A model generated the notes under the pieces. That model saw only the letters and a list, made by a program, of their open reading frames with translations. It was not told the origin of the DNA and did no database searches. Below are positions 54,941 to 56,844 of a stretch of DNA of 56,844 nucleotides, piece after piece. Both the position numbers and the translations under genes were made by a program. Every line of letters begins with the position of its first letter. Positions within the stretch are counted from its first letter, which is position 1. Origin of the DNA: CAZJHX01 sp964545715 (lineage in GTDB: Bacteria > Myxococcota_A > UBA9042 > GCA-2863065); assembly GCA_964545715.1 (NCBI GenBank), contig CAZJHX010000064.1:1-56844 (forward strand), written 5' to 3'.

Positions 54941-56503
54941 TCAGCGCACGTAAAGAGCCGGCGTAAACGCCCAGCGCTCCTTGCCGGGATCGCCGCTCTC
55001 ACTGAAGGTGCTGACCCGGATGACGCTGCCGGAGACTGTGATGATGCTGCCGAAGGTGGTGGTCTTGGGGCTGGACCACTCGCCGCTGAAGCCCAGCTCG
55101 GTGTAAGCGTGAAACACCTGGCCCGGCTTGCCCCAGCGGTGCCACGACTTGTTGCCGCCGCCCTCACCTGTCACGCCCAGCTGGTTGTAGTCGCTGTCGG
55201 ACTGAATGCCGTAGTTCTGATTGTCGGGGTGCGCGCCGCTCTGGGTCCAGCCGGTCAGGCCGCCCGCCGACGGGTACCAGGTCATCGCGCCGCGGATGGC
55301 CGTGTAGTTGAAGCCGATGTCGAAGTCGTTCCAGACCTCGTAGTCGTGCTGGTTGGAGAAGCCGTAGTACTTGGTGTTGCCGTCGACGTACGCGTGCGAC
55401 TCGCCGTTGGCGTTGGTCTGAGTGGTCAGCGTCGCGTGCAGCCGCAGGTAGTCCATGTTGATCAGCGTCCACCCGCCGGGCGCAGTCTCCATGTCGCACG
55501 TGACCTGAAACGCGGGCTTGCCGCCGGGGCCGTCGGGGTCGATCTGATAGCTGCCGTTTGCGGCGCCGGGCGTAGCGGCCAGCACGTCCTTGCACGACTT
55601 GGGAAGCGTGCACTCGCCGGCCACACACGCCGCAAGCCCCCCACACAAGGTGCCGGTGGTGCCGCACGAGTTCTGGCAGCCGTCGAAGACGGGGACGCCG
55701 CACGCCACGGCCGTCTCGTCGCATTGCGCGGCATTGGGGGCCGTGCCGGTCGCCGGGCACACGTTGTCGCAGTCGTCCTTGATCTCCACGCCGCACGCCA
55801 CCGCCGACGCATCGCCGCACTGCGCCAGGTTCAGCGCGCTGCCGGTCGTCTCACAAGACTCGCCGCAGCCGTCGGAGATCGCCTGACCACATGCCACCGC
55901 GGTGGCCACCGGACAGACCTCGCTGCAGAACGTGATCTTGCGATACGAGCTGCCGTCGCACACTCGCAGCGCAGACGCAGCGGTGTCGTAATACGCTTGA
56001 CCGATGGTCGCCGGGGCGCAGGCAGCGGGCGGCGCGACGGGCAGCTGTCCGTTGGGCGGCAAAGCTCCGGGCGCCAGATGATCGGCCGTGATGCAGCCGG
56101 AGCAGTTGATCCCAAGCGCCTTGTCTGCGCTCAAGGCGTGGCCCGCCGCCAGCGCATAGGGGGTGCTCAACAAGCGCCTGCGCGGCAGCTCGGGCTCGCC
56201 CTCCACCTTGATCCCGATCCAGACCTCGGGCGCGTTTGCCACTTTGGCCGCGTCCAGCGCTTCGACGGCCCCCAGCACCACGCTCATGACGCCGTCCTTG
56301 ACGACCACAGCCTCGAAGTTCTCCTCAAAGAACGGGTCCACGGTGGCTTCGCCCTCGTATAACCGAAAGCGCAGCGCAAACGAGCCGTCGACCCCCTCGC
56401 CACCGACGCTGCGAAGCGTGCCCTGAACGGGCAGCTGCGGGGGTGGACCGACCGAGACGAGGCCCGTGAAAACGGCGATGGCCGCAGCTGCAATCGAAGA
56501 CAT
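54941..56503 (-). CDS. Exported fibrinogen-like domain protein
   Basis: 520 residues with a signal peptide (SSIAAAAIAVFTGLVSVG). About 20-140 is the domain often found in secreted proteins of this group (PVQGTLRSVGGEGVDGSFALRFRLYEGEA, LPRRRLLSTPYALAAGHA, ending CSGCI). A Cys-rich stretch of about three repeats (ACGQAISDGCGESC; ACGVEIKDDCDNVC; ACGVPVFDGCQNSC) follows. The C-terminus is fibrinogen-like: SCKDVLAATPGAANGSYQIDP, VTCDMETAPGGWTLI. Fibrinogen-like domains often bind sugars; surface adhesion is a guess. Confidence 0.85.
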   Translation of the reverse strand: MSSIAAAAIAVFTGLVSVGPPPQLPVQGTLRSVGGEGVDGSFALRFRLYEGEATVDPFFEENFEAVVVKDGVMSVVLGAVEALDAAKVANAPEVWIGIKVEGEPELPRRRLLSTPYALAAGHALSADKALGINCSGCITADHLAPGALPPNGQLPVAPPAACAPATIGQAYYDTAASALRVCDGSSYRKITFCSEVCPVATAVACGQAISDGCGESCETTGSALNLAQCGDASAVACGVEIKDDCDNVCPATGTAPNAAQCDETAVACGVPVFDGCQNSCGTTGTLCGGLAACVAGECTLPKSCKDVLAATPGAANGSYQIDPDGPGGKPAFQVTCDMETAPGGWTLINMDYLRLHATLTTQTNANGESHAYVDGNTKYYGFSNQHDYEVWNDFDIGFNYTAIRGAMTWYPSAGGLTGWTQSGAHPDNQNYGIQSDSDYNQLGVTGEGGGNKSWHRWGKPGQVFHAYTELGFSGEWSSPKTTTFGSIITVSGSVIRVSTFSESGDPGKERWAFTPALYVR

Positions 56504-56538
56504 TGCGCATACCCCTGATGGCTGAGTGGGGGCTCAGC

Positions 56539-56844
56539 TTACCGCGCGGCTTCGACGTGGTCGAGCAGGGCGCTGGTCGTGGGGCGGTCAGACTGGTCCT
56601 CGCCGAGGTAGCGAAAGGCGATCGAGCGGTCGCGTCGCACCACAAACGTGGCCGGCACCGAGATGTCCCGTCCGGCCATCGCGACGCCCCAGGCCATGAT
56701 GACGCTCAAGTCGGGATCCGACAGCAACGGCAGGTCGATGGACAGGCGCTTCTGCAGCGCCACCGAGTCCTCGGCGGAGTCCACGCTGATGGCGGCCAGG
56801 CCGGCACCGGCGGCGGCCAGGTCCCCTGCGATGGTCTGCAGCTC
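56539..56844 (-). CDS. Peroxiredoxin (AhpC/TSA or BCP type), cut by window end
   Basis: The frame is open to the right edge (ELQTIAGDL...), so the N-terminus with the peroxidatic Cys is outside. AAISVDSAEDSVALQKRLSI, LPLLSDPDLSVIMAWGV and VPATFVVRRDRSIAFRYLGEDQSDRP are typical of the C-terminal half of AhpC/TSA-type thiol peroxidases. It precedes the fibrinogen-like gene by 35 nt on the same strand. Confidence 0.85.
   Translation of the reverse strand, partial: ELQTIAGDLAAAGAGLAAISVDSAEDSVALQKRLSIDLPLLSDPDLSVIMAWGVAMAGRDISVPATFVVRRDRSIAFRYLGEDQSDRPTTSALLDHVEAAR

Overview
The window is GC-rich, densely coded and free of rRNA and tRNA genes. The gene content points to a free-living Gram-negative of the Myxococcota / Bradymonadales type (former Deltaproteobacteria). 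The signs are an AgmX-like protein, a DUF4388 protein, several sigma-54 activators, Ser/Thr kinases fused to other domains, MopE and thrombospondin type-3 repeats, a MYXO-CTERM-like tail, a fibrinogen-like secreted protein and many Cys-rich lipoproteins. This assignment is an inference from protein families; no marker was compared with a database.

Layout. 1-4.5 kb: AgmX-like protein (cut by the window edge), a solitary rplC, a convergent FHA-zinc ribbon/dapF pair, and gshB. 4.5-15.6 kb: a Cys-rich lipoprotein, a DUF4388/J-like/TPR protein with an FHA-GAF sigma-54 activator, a PocR-domain sigma-54 activator and a large TPR-HEAT protein. 15.6-24.1 kb: rsgA, a WG-repeat protein, a DUF2330 surface protein, a malyl-CoA-lyase-like enzyme, lipoproteins, an SRPBCC protein and a truncated transposase.

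24.1-37.8 kb is the most interesting part, a nitrate-respiration island. One side encodes a tetraheme cytochrome lipoprotein, a four-cluster Fe-S protein, an NrfD-type membrane subunit and a 4xCBS protein. The divergent side encodes NapD, NapA, a tandem (tetraheme) NapB, a 101-residue unknown, a protoglobin sensor kinase, an NtrC-type activator and a receiver-histidine kinase hybrid. A Crp/Fnr regulator and oxygen-independent HemN follow on the other strand. No NapC or NapGH is present, so the NrfD/Fe-S/cytochrome unit probably replaces them as the quinol-to-NapAB link. Sigma-54 (-24/-12) promoter matches lie in front of napD, in the divergent cytochrome operon, and in front of the crp-hemN operon, where an FNR/DNR-like box adjoins the promoter. 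This suggests one sigma-54 regulon controlled by the oxygen/NO-responsive kinase and the NtrC protein of the same cluster. A 182-bp MITE-like palindrome with a TA duplication sits exactly in the stop codon of the hybrid kinase.

37.8-56.8 kb holds cell-envelope and signalling genes: a beta-barrel-like protein, a lipoprotein with a halocin-C8-like Cys-rich C-terminus, a transglutaminase-elicitor-like lipoprotein with two P domains, a five-gene operon for a GMC/gluconate-dehydrogenase-like complex, a Ser/Thr dehydratase-like enzyme, a degenerate kinase-receiver-degenerate cyclase protein, a MopE/TSP3 lipoprotein, a kinase-FGE fusion, a small lipoprotein, a fibrinogen-like protein and a peroxiredoxin fragment cut by the right edge.
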